Positions 35,803 through 44,352 of a stretch of DNA of 64,000 nucleotides are shown piece by piece. Under the pieces are notes generated by a model. That model had not been told where the DNA came from, did no database searches, and was given only the letters and a program-made list of their open reading frames with translations. This stretch comes from Streptomyces aureoverticillatus (GTDB lineage Bacteria > Actinomycetota > Actinomycetes > Streptomycetales > Streptomycetaceae), in NCBI RefSeq assembly GCF_014649395.1, contig NZ_BMSY01000001.1:1054001-1118000 (forward strand), read 5' to 3'. The stretch's first letter is position 1, and the number at the start of each line of letters is the position of its first letter. The position numbers and the translations under genes were made by a program.

Positions 35803-36845
35803 TCGTGGGTCGCCCCGTTCTTGACGGTGCCGTCGGCCTGGGGCTGCGCCCACCCGTGCCGCCCTGCGGCACGACTGCCCACAGCGGTGACTGCGACGCA
35901 TGCGGCTGTGCCGCCGTCCGGCAAGCGGACCGGTTCTGGGTGCCATGTCTCGCAGGTTGGCTGAGCCTGGTCGCAGCGGGTTGTGAACGGGCAGCCCGTG
36001 AAGGTGTCCGTCAGGGACGGGGGGCGGCCCGGGATGGGGTGGAGGGGGGTGTGGGTGTCGAGGGTCGGGGAGCAGGACAGGAGGCCGCGGGTGTAGGGGT
36101 GGGCGGGGGTCGTGAAGAGGGCCTTGGCCGTGCGGGACTCGACCACTCGGCCCGCGTACATCACGTACACGCGATCGCAGTACGCCGCCGCCAGGTGCAG
36201 GTCGTGGGTGATGAAGAGGAGGCCGAGGCCGTGCTCGGCGCGCAGGCCGCGGAGCAGGGCGAGGATGTCGGCCTGGGTGGTGACGTCCAGGGCGCTGGTC
36301 GCCTCGTCGGCGAGGAGCAGGCGCGGGCGGGCCGCGAGGGCGCCCGCGATGACGACCCGCTGGAGCATGCCGCCGGACAACTCGTGCGGCCGCTGCCGTA
36401 CGCGGCGTTCCGGGTCGGGCAGGCCGACGGAGGCGAGGAGTTCGACGGCGGATGAACGGGTCGCGCCGCGTTCCACCAGGAAGTCGCCGACGCGGCGCAC
36501 CGGGTTGAGGGCCGCCCGCGGGTCCTGGTGGATCAGGGCGACCGAGCGCGCGCGGTGGGCGCGCAGGCGTTCGCCGGTGAGGCCGAGGACTTCGGTGCCG
36601 TCGAACCGTACGGAGCCGGAGGCCGTCGAGCCGGGCGGGAACAGGCCGAGTGCCGCCTTCGCCGTCGTCGACTTGCCCGAGCCCGACTCCCCCACCAGGG
36701 CGACGACTTCACCGGGGGCCACGCTCAGCGACACCGAGTCGAGGAGCGGGCGGGCGGCGCCGGGCACCCGCAGGGTCAGGTCCGCGATGTCGAGCAGGGC
36801 CCCGGTCTCCGGGGCCGCCTCGGTCTCCAGGAGCGCTTCGGTCAT
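35799..36845 (-). CDS. Peptide-type ABC transporter ATPase (OppD/DppD-like)
   Basis: A 348-residue ABC ATPase: Walker A GESGSGKST, signature LSGGMLQRV, Walker B LLLADEATSALD, switch LFITHDLH, and the OppD C-terminal cysteine region (GCPFTTRCDQAQPTC) that in some members binds an iron-sulphur cluster. ATG 36845 shares one base with the preceding permease stop. The last 30 residues (SRAAGRHGWAQPQADGTV) are unlike the family and are encoded by a palindromic repeat element. Confidence 0.9.
   Translation of the reverse strand: MTEALLETEAAPETGALLDIADLTLRVPGAARPLLDSVSLSVAPGEVVALVGESGSGKSTTAKAALGLFPPGSTASGSVRFDGTEVLGLTGERLRAHRARSVALIHQDPRAALNPVRRVGDFLVERGATRSSAVELLASVGLPDPERRVRQRPHELSGGMLQRVVIAGALAARPRLLLADEATSALDVTTQADILALLRGLRAEHGLGLLFITHDLHLAAAYCDRVYVMYAGRVVESRTAKALFTTPAHPYTRGLLSCSPTLDTHTPLHPIPGRPPSLTDTFTGCPFTTRCDQAQPTCETWHPEPVRLPDGGTAACVAVTAVGSRAAGRHGWAQPQADGTVKNGATHE
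35855..35873. repeat. Palindromic repeat inside the OppD-like gene end
   Basis: CGTGCCGC (35855-35862), CCT, GCGGCACG (35866-35873): a perfect eight-base stem followed by ACTGCCCACAGC. This resembles a dispersed Streptomyces intergenic repeat, here inside the coding sequence of the ATPase C-terminus. The resemblance is from memory. Confidence 0.5.
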
Positions 36846-37687
36846 CACTGCCTCCCCAGGCGGTCGGCGGCCCGGACGCCGACGACGTTGAAGCACACGA
36901 CCACCAGGGCGATGGCCGTACCGGGCACGAGGGCGGGCAGCATCGCGCCCTGGACGATCGCCGCCTGGCCCTCCTGCACCATCAGCCCCCAGTCGGACGA
37001 CGGGGGTTGGGCGCCGAATCCCAGGTACGAGAGGGTCGCGAGGGACATCAGGGCCTCGCCGAAGAGGACCACCAGGTAGCCGAGGACGGCGCGGGCCAGG
37101 TTCGGGACGACGTGCCGGGCGCAGATGCGCAGGCCGCCCATGCCCTGGACGCGGTAGGCGTCGACGTACGGCTTGCGCGCCTCCGAAAGGGCAAGGGAGC
37201 GCGTGTACTTGGCGATGGTCGGGGTGAAGGCGAGGCCGAGGGCGAGCACGGACGTCGTCATGCCCGCGCCGAACACCGCGATGATCAGGACGGTGAACAG
37301 CAGCCCCGGGAACGCGTACATCACGTCCGTGAGGCGGGACACGAGGGCGTCCACCCAGCCGCCGCGCCAGGCCGCGAGCACGCCGAGCGTCACGCCGAGG
37401 ACGGCGGCCACGGCGAGCAGGGCGAGGGGCGCGATGAGGCTGCTGCGGGCGCCGTAAAGGGCGCGCGAGAGCAGGTCCTGTCCGGAGGAGTCGGTGCCGA
37501 GGAGGTGGTCGCGGCCCGTGCCGACGAGGGAGGACGACAGGTCGATGGTGTCGGGGGCGTACGGCGCGAGCAGGGGCGCGCACACGGCCGCGATGACCAC
37601 CAGGGCGAGGACGGTGCCCGCCAGCACGACGCCTATGGGGCGTCGTCCTCGTACAGAAGGCACAAGGGGAGGTGCGATCGCGGTCAT
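36845..37687 (-). CDS. Peptide-type ABC permease (DppC-like)
   Basis: A 280-residue permease with about six membrane helices. The N-terminal OppC-type segment (PYAPDTIDLSSSL...HLLGTDSSGQDLLSR) and the EAA loop (YVDAYRVQGMGGLRICARHVV) are clear. ATG 37687 overlaps the upstream permease stop by four bases. It forms the channel with the DppB-like protein. Confidence 0.92.
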   Translation of the reverse strand: MTAIAPPLVPSVRGRRPIGVVLAGTVLALVVIAAVCAPLLAPYAPDTIDLSSSLVGTGRDHLLGTDSSGQDLLSRALYGARSSLIAPLALLAVAAVLGVTLGVLAAWRGGWVDALVSRLTDVMYAFPGLLFTVLIIAVFGAGMTTSVLALGLAFTPTIAKYTRSLALSEARKPYVDAYRVQGMGGLRICARHVVPNLARAVLGYLVVLFGEALMSLATLSYLGFGAQPPSSDWGLMVQEGQAAIVQGAMLPALVPGTAIALVVVCFNVVGVRAADRLGRQ

Positions 37688-38631
37688 CCGGCCGCTCCCT
37701 TCACGCGCGGGTCGAGGAGTGGGTGGACGGCGTCCACCAGCGTCGTGACCACGATGTATCCGGTGACCATCAGCAGCAGGACGGCCTGGGCGACGGGGAA
37801 GTCATGGGTGTTGATGGCGCCGACGAGCAGCGAGCCGATGCCGCTGAGGCCGAAGGCGGTCTCCACGACCACGGTGCCGGCGAGCATGCCCGCCATGACC
37901 AGGCCGCACATGGTCACGATCGGGCCGAGCGCGTTGCGCAGGACGTGGCGGCGGACGATGTCCCGCTCGGGCACGCCCGAGGCCCGCGCCGCCTCCACGT
38001 GGTCGGAGGCCGCCGCGTCCGCCATGGCCTGGCGGGTGACCCGGCTGACGATCGCGAGCGCGCCGAGCGCCAACGACAGGGCGGGCAGCGTGAGATGGCG
38101 CACCGTGTCCAGGAAACCGGACCCGCCGCCCGTCACCGGGAACCAGCCGAGCCGCACCCCGAAGAGCGACACGAGCGCGATCGCCGCGACGAACGACGGC
38201 ACCGACGCGGCCAGCGTCGTCGCGCCCACCACCGCCGAGTCCACCCACGTGGACCGCTTCACGGCGGCCAGGACGCCCGCGCCGACGCCGAGGACGACGA
38301 ACAGGACCGTGGCGTACAGGACGAGTTGGAGCGTGGTGGGGAAGCGGGCGGCCACCAGGTCGGCCACCTGGTCGCTGTACTTGAAGGACCGGCCGAGGTC
38401 CAGGTGGAGGCAGTCCCACAGCCAGCGGCCGTACTGGACGAACAGGGGCTCGTCCAGGTGGTACTCGGCCCGCACCTGCGCGAGCCGTTCGGGTGTCAGC
38501 TTGTCGCGGCCGCCCGCGAGGAACACGGCGGGGTCGCCCGGCGCCGCGTACACGGCGGCGAAGATGACGAACGACGCGGCGAGGAGCGTGGCGAGCACGC
38601 CGGTGAGACGGCGCAGAAGACGGAGTGGCAT
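37684..38631 (-). CDS. Peptide-type ABC permease (DppB-like)
   Basis: A 315-residue permease with the DppB-type N-terminus (LRRLTGVLATLLAASFVIFAAVYAAPGDPA), the LDEPLFVQYGRWLWDCLHLDLG periplasmic segment and the EAA loop (HVEAARASGVPERDIVRRHVL). ATG 38631 lies six bases after the binding-protein stop. It is unusual only in its short periplasmic loop. Confidence 0.92.
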   Translation of the reverse strand: MPLRLLRRLTGVLATLLAASFVIFAAVYAAPGDPAVFLAGGRDKLTPERLAQVRAEYHLDEPLFVQYGRWLWDCLHLDLGRSFKYSDQVADLVAARFPTTLQLVLYATVLFVVLGVGAGVLAAVKRSTWVDSAVVGATTLAASVPSFVAAIALVSLFGVRLGWFPVTGGGSGFLDTVRHLTLPALSLALGALAIVSRVTRQAMADAAASDHVEAARASGVPERDIVRRHVLRNALGPIVTMCGLVMAGMLAGTVVVETAFGLSGIGSLLVGAINTHDFPVAQAVLLLMVTGYIVVTTLVDAVHPLLDPRVKGAAG

Positions 38632-38637
38632 GGTGCC

Positions 38638-40311
38638 TCACCCGGCCTTTCGCGGGCCGAGCTCGGCGGCCCACGGGTAGTAGAGGTACGCCTGGGAGGC
38701 GGGCGGTCCGGTGAGCTTGTCGCTGAGGACGAGTGCCGTCGGCACCTGTGCCACCGGGATCCAGACGGCGGCGTTCACGAACCGCCGCTGGACGTCGGTC
38801 GCGAGCCGGGCGCGGCGCCTGTCGTCGAGCGTGGCGAGGGCGCGGCCCACCAGGCGGTCGTACGTCGCGTCCTTGAAGCCGACCCAGTTGTTGGAGGAGT
38901 CGGAGAGGCCGTTGTCGTAGAAGCCCATGGGGTCGGACTTGGAGATGTACCAGTCGCCGACCAGGGCGTCGATGTCGGCGCGGGCGCCGGGGTCGCTGTA
39001 GAACTCCTCGAACTGGGCGGGCGGGACGGTCTTGATCTGCGCCTTCAGTCCGATGCGCTGGAGGGCCGCGCGAGTGGCGTTGGCGACGACCGTGCGGCCC
39101 TGGCTGCTGTCGGTGCCGATGACGATCGGGTCGTCCGGGGCGCCCGCCTCCTTCACCAGTTTCTTGGCCTCGGCGAGGCCGTCGGCGGTGGGCGAGACGG
39201 GCGCCACCGCCGTCAACTTCCGCTGGGCGGCGGCGAAGTGCCGCTTCTCGTATCCCCACGCGCCCGCGCCGACCGGCGCGGCCCACGGCTGCACGAGCCC
39301 GCCGTAACCGGAGTTCGCGATGCCCTTGCGGTCCAGGGCGAGGGACAGCGCGCGCCGGATCGCCGGGTCCTTCAGGCCGCCGCGGGCGGTCGGGATGAGG
39401 ACGAGGGAGGCGGTGGAGGGGCCGTAGTACTGCTTGAGGCCCTTGGCGGTGCGCAGGGCGGCGGCGGTGTTGGGCGATTCGGCGTACGCGCCGTCGGCGG
39501 CCCCCGTCTTCAGGGCGTTGACGAGGGCGCTGTCGGAGGCCCACCGGAAGTCGACGCGCCGTGTCAGCGGCTTCCTGCCCCAATACCCTTCGTACGCCTC
39601 GATGCCGATCGAGTCGCCGGACTTCCAGCTCTTCAGGCGGTACGGACCCGAGCAGGCGTCGTCCTGCCCGGGCGTGCCGAACTCCTTACCCGCGGCCTTC
39701 ACCCGGCGCGGATTCCAGACGATGCCCGCGTCCCCGGCGAGCGCCTTGGTGAACAGGGCGTCGGGCCGCTTGAAGCGGACGGTGATCTCGCGCGGTCCGG
39801 TCTGCTCCATCTTCGTGACGTTGCCGAACTCGTCGGCCTGTTCCATGTCCGGGTCGGCGTGCCGCTTCAGGCTCCACAGCACGTCGGCGGCGGTGAGCTT
39901 CGAGCCGTCGTGGAAGGTGACGCCGTCGCGGACGGTCAGGACGAGGGTGCGGCTGTCGGGCGTCCGGGCCTTCTCGGCGAGGAAGGGCTTGACGCTCATG
40001 TCGGGCTTGAGCTGGTAGAGCCGCTCGCAGACGTTGGTGAGGACGACGCGGCCCGCGCTGGTGCCCTGGGTGTCGAGGTCGAGCGAGTCGGGCTCGTCCT
40101 CCAGGAGCCAGTCGGCGCGGTCGAGTGGGCCGCGCGCGGGCGGCGTGGTCGGGGACAGCTTGAGCTTGGCGGCGTCGGCGGGCTTGCCGCCGAGGGCGGT
40201 GGTGTCGGCTCCGGCGCAGCCGGCGGCGGCGAGGAGGGCGGTGGCGGTGAGGGCGGCGCCGACGGCGCGGCGGTGCCGGTGTCGCGTGGTCGTCCGGCGT
40301 ATCCGTGTCAT
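38638..40311 (-). CDS. Peptide-type ABC substrate-binding lipoprotein
   Basis: A 557-residue family 5 (SBP_bac_5) binding lipoprotein. The signal ends in the lipobox LLAAAGC with Cys32 as the lipidated residue. Family blocks: DEPDSLDLDTQGTSAGRVVL, GVTFHDGSKLTAADVLWSLKR, GTGPYRLKSW-type (SGPYRLKSWKSGDS), IRRALSLALDRKGIA. ATG 40311 overlaps the upstream C45 gene stop by four bases. The ligand is unknown; the linked C45 enzyme suggests an acylated amino acid or peptide. Confidence 0.92.
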   Translation of the reverse strand: MTRIRRTTTRHRHRRAVGAALTATALLAAAGCAGADTTALGGKPADAAKLKLSPTTPPARGPLDRADWLLEDEPDSLDLDTQGTSAGRVVLTNVCERLYQLKPDMSVKPFLAEKARTPDSRTLVLTVRDGVTFHDGSKLTAADVLWSLKRHADPDMEQADEFGNVTKMEQTGPREITVRFKRPDALFTKALAGDAGIVWNPRRVKAAGKEFGTPGQDDACSGPYRLKSWKSGDSIGIEAYEGYWGRKPLTRRVDFRWASDSALVNALKTGAADGAYAESPNTAAALRTAKGLKQYYGPSTASLVLIPTARGGLKDPAIRRALSLALDRKGIANSGYGGLVQPWAAPVGAGAWGYEKRHFAAAQRKLTAVAPVSPTADGLAEAKKLVKEAGAPDDPIVIGTDSSQGRTVVANATRAALQRIGLKAQIKTVPPAQFEEFYSDPGARADIDALVGDWYISKSDPMGFYDNGLSDSSNNWVGFKDATYDRLVGRALATLDDRRRARLATDVQRRFVNAAVWIPVAQVPTALVLSDKLTGPPASQAYLYYPWAAELGPRKAG

Positions 40312-41519
40312 CTGGCGTCTCCGTACGGGCCGTCGTAGAGGTTCCACGGGAGGTGCTGGTAGTCGCGGTCGCAGGGGGTGCCGGCGGTGACGCGGTAGTC
40401 GCCGGTCGTCAGGTCGACGCAGGAGGAGACGAGGGTGGCCCAGTGCTCGATGTCGGGGCGGCGCGGGTCGGGGTGCGTGCACAGGGACTCGGGGTGGCCC
40501 AGGTGGTCGGACATGGCCTGCTTGATGATCTTCAGGGACTCGTCGGGGCCGGTGGCGGAGCGCAGGGCGCGCAGGCCCTGTTCGGCGCGCGGGACGCGGA
40601 CGAGGGAGTCCGGGGAGAGCGGGCGGTAGTCGGGGGCGAGGGCGGCGGGGACGCCCGCCTGGTAGTGGTTGCCGTGTACGAGGAGGCCGTCGGTCGGATA
40701 CATCCAGCCGTGCCCGGCGGGCGTCGTCTCCAGGTCGAGCGCGAAGCCTTCGCGGCAGGTCAGCAGGGCGTTGGAGGCGATGTGGGCGCGGGTGCGGCAG
40801 AGCACGTCCACGGCGTCGGTGATGACGTGCTGGTCCAGGACGCCCCGGCGTACGACGGTCTGCGGCAGGCCGACCGCGTCGCTGAAGCGGCCGCCGAGGC
40901 CGTTCGCGTTGAGCGCGATCCCGGCGGAGTTGGCGCCCTGGCGGCCGATCTGGCCCGCCTCGACCTGCATGATCAGGGTGGGCTTCGGGGGCTGGACGAT
41001 GCGGAGCATCACGACGGTGTCGGCGACGCCCGCGCGCCAGTCCCAGTTCTGTCCGGCGTAGACGTGACCGTCGCCGCTGGCCTCGCCGTAGGCGGCGAAG
41101 GAGGTGCAGCCGTCGGGGGGCTCTTCTCCCCCGGGGCGGGTTCCGGAGGCGGCCATCTCCTTGAACGAGCGGTCATAGATGACCTCGCCGCGCGCGTTCA
41201 GGGCGAGGACGTCGAGCAGGCCGACGCCCGCGCCCTCGGCGATGCCGGACATTTCCTCGGCGAGGTGCGGCGCGTGGTCTTCGACCGGCTTGAGCCAGCG
41301 GGCGGCGCGGGCGGTCACCTGGTCCCAGGTCAGCCCGGCCGACCGGCCGAAGGCGGCCTCGTAGTAGCCGAGCGCGGCGTGCAGTTGGGGGCGGACGGCC
41401 TCGCCGTACTGACGGCCGCGGGTGGTGGGGGTGCCGGATATCTCGACGACCGGGAGGGTTCTGGACGGGTCGTCCGGGAGCGGCTCGGTCGGGCCTGCGG
41501 AGGTGGTGCGCGGTGCCAT
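40308..41519 (-). CDS. C45-family autoproteolytic acyltransferase/hydrolase
   Basis: A 403-residue Ntn-hydrolase related to isopenicillin-N acyltransferase. The nucleophile is Cys138 in the DGCTSFAAYG motif, the site of autocatalytic cleavage that would give alpha and beta chains. Further blocks: YAGQNWDWR, GQIGRQGANSAGIALNANGL, VLCRTRAHIASNALL and HGNHY. No signal peptide is seen, so it acts in the cytosol on material brought in by the cotranscribed transporter. ATG 41519 has a GAGGAGAAG site. The exact substrate (acyl-amino acid, beta-lactam or peptide) is not determinable. Confidence 0.88.
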   Translation of the reverse strand: MAPRTTSAGPTEPLPDDPSRTLPVVEISGTPTTRGRQYGEAVRPQLHAALGYYEAAFGRSAGLTWDQVTARAARWLKPVEDHAPHLAEEMSGIAEGAGVGLLDVLALNARGEVIYDRSFKEMAASGTRPGGEEPPDGCTSFAAYGEASGDGHVYAGQNWDWRAGVADTVVMLRIVQPPKPTLIMQVEAGQIGRQGANSAGIALNANGLGGRFSDAVGLPQTVVRRGVLDQHVITDAVDVLCRTRAHIASNALLTCREGFALDLETTPAGHGWMYPTDGLLVHGNHYQAGVPAALAPDYRPLSPDSLVRVPRAEQGLRALRSATGPDESLKIIKQAMSDHLGHPESLCTHPDPRRPDIEHWATLVSSCVDLTTGDYRVTAGTPCDRDYQHLPWNLYDGPYGDAR

Positions 41520-41560
41520 GCTTCTCCTCGCGACGGAGAGGTCCCCGCGACCGCCGTCCT

Positions 41561-41574
41561 GTAACGTCGGTTAC
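41561..41574. promoter_or_regulatory. Candidate RpiR operator GTAAC-N4-GTTAC
   Basis: A perfect palindrome, GTAAC (41561-41565), GTCG, GTTAC (41570-41574), in the 124-base gap between the divergent C45 and RpiR genes. A further GTAAC half-site lies at about 41612-41616. The position suits control of both transcripts by the RpiR protein, but the motif is a prediction. Confidence 0.6.
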
Positions 41575-41643
41575 GGAACTCTCTCTCCTTGGAATGCGTT
41601 GCCCAGGAGAGTAACGGTCATCACACGGGAGTCAATAGCTGTA

Positions 41644-42570
41644 ATGAAGATTTCAGGGCCGCCGGAGGGCGGGGCGGACGGCGCGGACGACGCCGCGGGG
41701 GGTCTGGCTCGGCTGCGGGCCGCCGTGCGGGATCAGTGGGAGACGCTGTCCGCGTCCGAGCGCGCGGTGGCGCAGTATCTGGCGGGCGCCCCCGCCGAGT
41801 CCCTGCTGTTCGCGTCCGCGCAGGAGCTGGGTTCGGCCAGCGGGACGAGCAACGCCACGGTCGTCCGCGCGCTGCAGCGCCTGGGGTACGCGGGCCTGCC
41901 CGCGCTCAAGCGCGACCTGACGGCCGACTTCACCTCCACGGTCGCCCCCGAGGTGCGCCTCGCCCAGCGCATCGCGCACGTCGGACGGGACCTCGGCGGC
42001 ATCTGGGACGAGGTCTTCGACGAGGCGCAGGAGCGCATCGAGCACGCCCGTCGGCTCACCCCGGACGACGCGCTGCGCACGGCGGTCGGCGTGCTCGCCG
42101 AGGCCGACGGGATCCACTGCTTCGGGGTCGCCGCGTCCGAACTGGCCGCGCGGCACCTGGCGTTGGCGCTCGGCCGCATCGGGCGGCGGGCCCGGCACGT
42201 GGGCGCGACCGGGTTCGCGCTCGCCGACGACCTGCTCGCGCTGCGGCGGGGTGACGCGGTGGTGATCTTCCAGCCGGGGCGGGCGCTGCCGGAGCTGGCG
42301 GTGCTCATCGACCGGGCTCGGGCGGTGGGGGCGCGGGTTGTGCTGGTCACGGACGAGTTGGCGGAGGTGTACGGGGGGCGGGTCGACGCCGTCCTCACGG
42401 CGCCGCATACGCCCACCGGGATAACCACGGAGGCGCTTACGGCTCTTGTGGTCGCGGACGCGCTTTTGCTGGCGCTGACCACGCTGGACGAGGCGCAGGC
42501 CGTGGACACGTCGCATCAACTCACCGTCTTGCGGGAGCAGTTGCTGGGGGCGAGGTCGCGTAAGGGGTGA
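41644..42570 (+). CDS. RpiR-family regulator with SIS domain
   Basis: A 308-residue regulator. The N-terminal HTH_6 domain (TLSASERAVAQYLAGAPAES, QELGSASGTSNATVVRALQR) binds DNA; the C-terminal SIS domain (about 130-270; IHCFGVAASELAARHLALAL, RGDAVVIFQPGRALPEL) normally binds phosphosugars. It is divergent from the C45-transporter operon. ATG 41644 is chosen over an upstream extension that overlaps the divergent promoter. The ribosome site is weak (GGGAG 14 bases upstream). Confidence 0.88.
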   Translation: MKISGPPEGGADGADDAAGGLARLRAAVRDQWETLSASERAVAQYLAGAPAESLLFASAQELGSASGTSNATVVRALQRLGYAGLPALKRDLTADFTSTVAPEVRLAQRIAHVGRDLGGIWDEVFDEAQERIEHARRLTPDDALRTAVGVLAEADGIHCFGVAASELAARHLALALGRIGRRARHVGATGFALADDLLALRRGDAVVIFQPGRALPELAVLIDRARAVGARVVLVTDELAEVYGGRVDAVLTAPHTPTGITTEALTALVVADALLLALTTLDEAQAVDTSHQLTVLREQLLGARSRKG

Positions 42571-42685
42571 GGCGGGGCCCTGCCGGGGGCTCCCCAATCC
42601 CGCCCCTTCCCGTAACCAGAGGGCTGCCGCCCCCTGGACCCCCACTGGGTGGGTGTTCCGCGCGGGTGGGACGGGCCGCCGCCGA

Positions 42686-42724
42686 TCGCCGCTTCGCGGC
42701 TCGTCCTCAAACGCCGGACGGGCT
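42686..42724. repeat. Third copy of the CGTCCTCAAACGCCGGACG repeat
   Basis: The core CGTCCTCAAACGCCGGACG and following GGGCT are identical to the copy at 34914, preceded by a different mini-hairpin (CCGCTTCGCGG). It lies in the convergent gap between the RpiR and XRE genes, as these repeats usually do. Confidence 0.75.
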
Positions 42725-42754
42725 GGGAGGGTGGGCGGGCGGGCGGGCGGGGGA

Positions 42755-43348
42755 TTACACGTGCTGCATCACCAGCACGAACGTCGTACCCGGCGCCAAC
42801 GCCTCGTACGAGTGCGGGACATCGCCCCGATACGACATGTAGTCGCCGGGGCCCAGCTCCACCAGTTCGCCGCGCGGGCCCGCGAGCAGGCGGCCCGTGC
42901 TGACGACCAGGTGTTCCACCGAGCCGGGGATGTGCGGCTCGGACTCGCGTACCGAACCCGGCTCCATCGCGCCGTGGTAGATGTCGCGCCGCACGCCCGA
43001 CGGGCCCGGTGACAGCAGCGTGCCCGCGTACGAAGCCTGCTCGGCGTGCATCGTCGGGCCCTCGCCCGCGCGGATCACGGTCACTGCGGGGCCGGGCGAC
43101 TCCGCGAGCACGCTGAACGGCACGCCGAGCGCCACCGCCAGCGCCCACACCGTCTCGATGCCCGGGTTACCGGACGCCGACTCCAGCTGGGACAGCGTGG
43201 ACTTGGCGATGCCGGCGCGTTTGGCCAGCTCGGAGAGGGAGAGGCCGGCCCGGGCGCGCTCGCGGCGCAGGGCGGCCGCGATCCACTCGCGGGGCAGCCG
43301 CGAGGGCGTGGCTTTGATGCCTTTGGCGTCGTCGGCATCTTCGGTCAT
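42755..43348 (-). CDS. XRE-cupin regulator
   Basis: A 197-residue protein with an N-terminal XRE HTH (RRERARAGLSLSELAKRAGI...STLSQLESASGNPGIETVWAL) and a C-terminal cupin (EPHIPGSVEHLVVSTGRLLA, ELGPGDYMSYRGDVPHSYEAL). Such proteins beside azlCD genes control branched-chain or other amino acid export. ATG 43348 has GGAGG ten bases upstream. A five-fold decamer repeat lies in its leader and two inverted repeats beyond it. Confidence 0.88.
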   Translation of the reverse strand: MTEDADDAKGIKATPSRLPREWIAAALRRERARAGLSLSELAKRAGIAKSTLSQLESASGNPGIETVWALAVALGVPFSVLAESPGPAVTVIRAGEGPTMHAEQASYAGTLLSPGPSGVRRDIYHGAMEPGSVRESEPHIPGSVEHLVVSTGRLLAGPRGELVELGPGDYMSYRGDVPHSYEALAPGTTFVLVMQHV

Positions 43349-43370
43349 GCGGGGCGCCTCCGCTTCCTGC

Positions 43371-43423
43371 GTTGTCCTGAGCTGTCTTGAGCTGGCTTGC
43401 GCTGTCCTGAGCTTTCCTGAGCT
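43371..43423. repeat. Five decamer repeats upstream of the XRE-cupin gene
   Basis: Consensus GCTGTCCTGA in five consecutive ten-base units from 43371 to 43420, plus a partial sixth. Ten bases is one helical turn, so all copies face the same side of the DNA. It lies between the XRE-cupin start and the divergent azlC promoter region. Confidence 0.65.
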
Positions 43424-43425
43424 CA

Positions 43426-43496
43426 CGAACCATTTCGTTCGCTACAGGGTACCAATCGTTCGGCTTGACGAACGCGAGCCGACCTGTCCATGCTAC
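43426..43496. promoter_or_regulatory. azlC promoter/operator region
   Basis: Two inverted repeats: CGAAC (43426-43430) with GTTCG (43437-43441), and CGTTC (43457-43461) with GAACG (43470-43474). A -35-like TTGACG at 43465-43470 lies within the second. A -10-like TGCTAC at 43491-43496 ends four bases before the azlC ATG, so the transcript could be leaderless; the 20-base spacing is longer than ideal. Confidence 0.5.
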
Positions 43497-43500
43497 GGCC

Positions 43501-44352
43501 ATGCGTTCGCCACACCGAACGGACGGCCCCGCAGACCGAACGACGGGGTTTGTCCGCCTCTCCGACCTGCCCTCCGGCGTCCTGCGCGACATCGCGCTCG
43601 TCTGGGCCGCCGACCTCGTCGTCGGCGTCTCGTTCGGCGCGATCGCCGTCGCGGGCGGCCTGCCGCTCTGGGTGCCGATCACCATGTCGCTGTTCGTGTA
43701 CGCGGGCTCCGCCCAGTTCAGCGCGGCCGCCGTGCTCACCGGGGGCGGCGGTGCCGTGGCCGCGGCGGCCACCGGGCTGCTGCTCAACTCCCGTACGGCG
43801 GCGTTCAGTCTGGCCGTCGCCGACAGCCTGGGCCGGTCCTGGGCGGCGCGGCTGATCGGGGCGCACCTGATCACCGACGAGACCGCCGCGTTCGTTCTCG
43901 CCCAGCCCGACCGGAAGAGCCGGAAGGCCGCGTTCTGGATATCCGGGATCGGGCTGTTCGCCGTCTGGAACGTGAGTGTGCTCGCGGGGGCGCTCGCCGG
44001 TTCGGCGCTCGGCGACACCGGGCGGTTCGGGCTCGACGCCGCGTTCCCCGCGGTGCTGCTCGCGCTGGTGCTGCCCGCGGTGCGGGGCGACGGGAACGCG
44101 CGCCGCGCCGGTGCCCTCGGCGCCGTGATCGCGGTGGCGGCCACGCCGGTGCTTCCGGCGGGGGCGCCGGTGCTGCTCGCGCTGCTCGGCCTGGTGGCGA
44201 TGCGGCGCAGGCCGGCGGGCACGGCCACCACGGCCACCACGGCCGCCACTGCCACCACGGCCGCCGAAGCCCCCGAGCCCACCGAAGACCCTGAGTCGAC
44301 CGAAGGCCCCGAGCCCACCAAGAGCCCCGCCTCCCCCGGGAACCCCTCATGA
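43501..44352 (+). CDS. azlC: AzlC-family amino acid exporter, large subunit
   Basis: A 283-residue membrane protein with the AzlC signature blocks (DLVVGVSFGAIAVAGGLPLW, SLFVYAGSAQFSAAAVL, LLLNSRTAAFSLAVADSL). It forms a branched-chain amino acid exporter with the small AzlD subunit. The C-terminus carries a low-complexity Thr/Ala then Pro/Glu tail (ATTATTAATATTAAEAPEP...) absent from most relatives. ATG 43501 is the probable first base of a leaderless message; azlD overlaps by four bases. Confidence 0.92.
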   Translation: MRSPHRTDGPADRTTGFVRLSDLPSGVLRDIALVWAADLVVGVSFGAIAVAGGLPLWVPITMSLFVYAGSAQFSAAAVLTGGGGAVAAAATGLLLNSRTAAFSLAVADSLGRSWAARLIGAHLITDETAAFVLAQPDRKSRKAAFWISGIGLFAVWNVSVLAGALAGSALGDTGRFGLDAAFPAVLLALVLPAVRGDGNARRAGALGAVIAVAATPVLPAGAPVLLALLGLVAMRRRPAGTATTATTAATATTAAEAPEPTEDPESTEGPEPTKSPASPGNPS

